Origin: Acidobacteriota bacterium
Lineage (GTDB): Bacteria; Acidobacteriota; Blastocatellia; Pyrinomonadales; Pyrinomonadaceae
Direction of reading: 5' to 3'
Length of the DNA: 7,559 nucleotides
Assembly: GCA_020199975.1 (NCBI GenBank)
Contig: JAIVJP010000029.1
Span: 1-7,559 of the forward strand
The position numbers and the translations under genes are program-made. Under the pieces are notes generated by a model. That model was given only the letters and a program-made list of their open reading frames with translations, did no database searches and was not told where the DNA came from. Of this stretch, positions 6,428-7,559 are shown piece by piece. The first letter of the stretch is position 1. Every line of letters begins with the position of its first letter.

Positions 6428-7363
6428 ATGTCCCTCCTTGTTGTTGGCTCTGTAGCCTTTGATGCCGTAGAAACTCCGTTTGGCAAATGCGAGCAGATGC
6501 TGGGCGGTTCGGCATCTCATTTCTCGATCTCAGCCAGCTACTACACCCACGTTCGTATTGTCGGCGTCGTCGGCGGGGATTTTAGCGAAGCGGAACAGGC
6601 AGTATTTGATAAGCACGGTGTCGACACCAGCGATCTTGAACGCATCCCTAACGGGAAGACTTTTCGTTGGCAGGGTCGCTACGATTACGATTTAAACGTT
6701 GCCCACACCCTCGATACCCAACTGAACGTCTTCGCCGAATTCAAACCAAAGCTATCTGAGGACTCGAGGAAAGCTCGGCTTGTTTTCCTCGGAAACATTC
6801 AGCCAGATCTCCAGCGCGAAGTGCGGGAGCAAATTCCGAATGCTGAGCTGGTAGCACTCGATACGATGAACCTTTGGATCGAGACTGCCAGGGATTCGCT
6901 GCTGCGCACAATCAAGGGCGTAGATGTCGTCATCATTAATGATGCTGAAGCGAGGCAGCTAACAGGGATTCCTAATCTCATTAAGGCGGCCAGGAAGATT
7001 CTGTCATGGGGACCCAGGGCGCTGATCGTGAAACGGGGCGAATATGGAGCAGCATTGTTCACGGCCCAGAGCTACTTCGCGATTCCAGCCTATCCGCTCG
7101 AATCTGTCTTTGATCCCACTGGAGCAGGCGATACCTTCGCAGGCGGTTTCATGGGCTACCTCTCCAGCCAGGAGAAACTAGACGAAGCAGCCATGCGGCG
7201 TGCGATGATTTTCGGTTCCGTAATGGCTTCCTTCAATGTGGAAGAGTTTGGCACCGAACGCGTCAGACGGCTGACCCATGAAGAAATCAACGACCGCTTC
7301 CATACATTCAAAAAGATGACCCACTTCGACGAGATCCCCTTTGGAAAACCAATGGCTAAGTAA
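6428..7363 (+). CDS. PfkB/ribokinase-family carbohydrate or nucleoside kinase
   Basis: ATP-dependent kinase that phosphorylates a sugar or nucleoside hydroxyl in the cytoplasm. The N-terminal strand SLLVVGSVAFDAVETPFG and the GGSAS turn (26-30) correspond to the substrate-binding end of the family. NDAE (171-174) is the NxxE magnesium/phosphate motif. VKRGEYGA (201-208) is the usual strand-turn before the ATP site. DPTGAGDTFAGGF (229-241) is PfkB signature 2, with the anion hole in GAGD and D235 as catalytic base. The 311-residue length is normal. The protein resembles the less-characterised 'ribokinase group C' branch, so the substrate cannot be named. mtnP nearby makes a role in methylthioribose, ribose or adenosine salvage conceivable, but a broken gene and a repeat spacer lie between them. 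The start codon has no Shine-Dalgarno sequence, since an A/C-rich octad array reaches to within 2 bp. Confidence 0.9.
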   Translation: MSLLVVGSVAFDAVETPFGKCEQMLGGSASHFSISASYYTHVRIVGVVGGDFSEAEQAVFDKHGVDTSDLERIPNGKTFRWQGRYDYDLNVAHTLDTQLNVFAEFKPKLSEDSRKARLVFLGNIQPDLQREVREQIPNAELVALDTMNLWIETARDSLLRTIKGVDVVIINDAEARQLTGIPNLIKAARKILSWGPRALIVKRGEYGAALFTAQSYFAIPAYPLESVFDPTGAGDTFAGGFMGYLSSQEKLDEAAMRRAMIFGSVMASFNVEEFGTERVRRLTHEEINDRFHTFKKMTHFDEIPFGKPMAK

Positions 7364-7397
7364 TGCCGCGTGAGTGACCTGTAAATCATTTATGTTT

Positions 7398-7447
7398 TTA
7401 GCAAGTTAAAATGTCCGGTTTTCTTAGCAAGTGAAGTGTCCGGTTTT
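7398..7447 (+). repeat. Tandem pair of ~25-bp direct repeats, possible mobile-element end
   Basis: Two nearly identical copies lie at 7398-7422 and 7424-7447. Each runs from TTAGCAAGT, through a short A/G stretch that differs by one base in length, to TGTCCGGTTTT. Paired repeats of this size near an end are typical of transposase binding sites in IS21-like and some IS481-like elements. No transposase is visible before the window ends, so the element type is open. Confidence 0.5.
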
Positions 7448-7495
7448 GGGTTTTTGTTTTCTCATCTATTTATCCAGTAGTAGCTGTGGGAATGT

Positions 7496-7530
7496 GGAAA
7501 GGTCAGGCCGCTTTTTGGCCCGACTTTTCC
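7496..7530. other. Hairpin with 14-bp stem in the non-coding right end
   Basis: GGAAAGGTCAGGCC (7496-7509) pairs with GGCCCGACTTTTCC (7517-7530) around a 7-base GCTTTTT loop, with 12 Watson-Crick pairs, one G-U wobble and one A-C mismatch. The stem is not followed by a T-run, so it is not a standard intrinsic terminator on the + strand. It sits 48 bp after the direct-repeat pair and probably belongs to the same element. Confidence 0.5.
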
Positions 7531-7559
7531 AAGCCGCGGCGGGAAGCGACGGTCTTTGT

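Overview
The window reads as chromosomal DNA of a soil-type heterotrophic bacterium. It has moderate GC content and every recognisable gene lies on the + strand. The combination of genes, the SurA-like peptidyl-prolyl isomerase with an unusual domain order, and intergenic spacers made of degenerate 7- and 8-bp repeats suggest Acidobacteriota. That placement is inference from recall; no search was run.

Positions 34-2701 hold acyl-CoA degradation and methylmalonyl-CoA genes: an acyl-CoA dehydrogenase, the mutase-associated GTPase MeaB, and methylmalonyl-CoA epimerase (mce). Together they fit breakdown of fatty or branched-chain acids to propionyl-CoA and entry of its carbon into the TCA cycle through methylmalonyl-CoA. 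The carboxylase and the mutase are not in the window; the mutase may lie just upstream. A 160-bp spacer of GTCAGTN heptads in inverted orientation separates meaB from mce.

Positions 2728-4892 hold a membrane-anchored parvulin-type isomerase/chaperone that starts at TTG. Its parvulin domain looks circularly permuted. A metallo-beta-lactamase-fold hydrolase of unknown substrate follows 23 bp later.

Positions 4957-7363 hold a methylthioadenosine phosphorylase (mtnP), an apparent remnant of a BamD-like outer-membrane assembly gene, a 315-bp repeat-filled spacer, and a PfkB-family sugar or nucleoside kinase. In the remnant, the N-terminal and C-terminal coding pieces are joined in different frames, which points to an internal deletion. 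MtnP links the region to methionine and adenine salvage; the kinase may be related to that but this is not shown.

Positions 7364-7559 are non-coding. They hold a tandem pair of about 25-bp repeats and a 14-bp-stem hairpin, which may be the edge of an insertion sequence or other repeat element continuing past the window.

I found no tRNA, rRNA, CRISPR array or defence system. The features most worth a second look are the permuted parvulin domain, the deleted BamD-like gene, and the repeat arrays that run from a stop codon to the next start codon.
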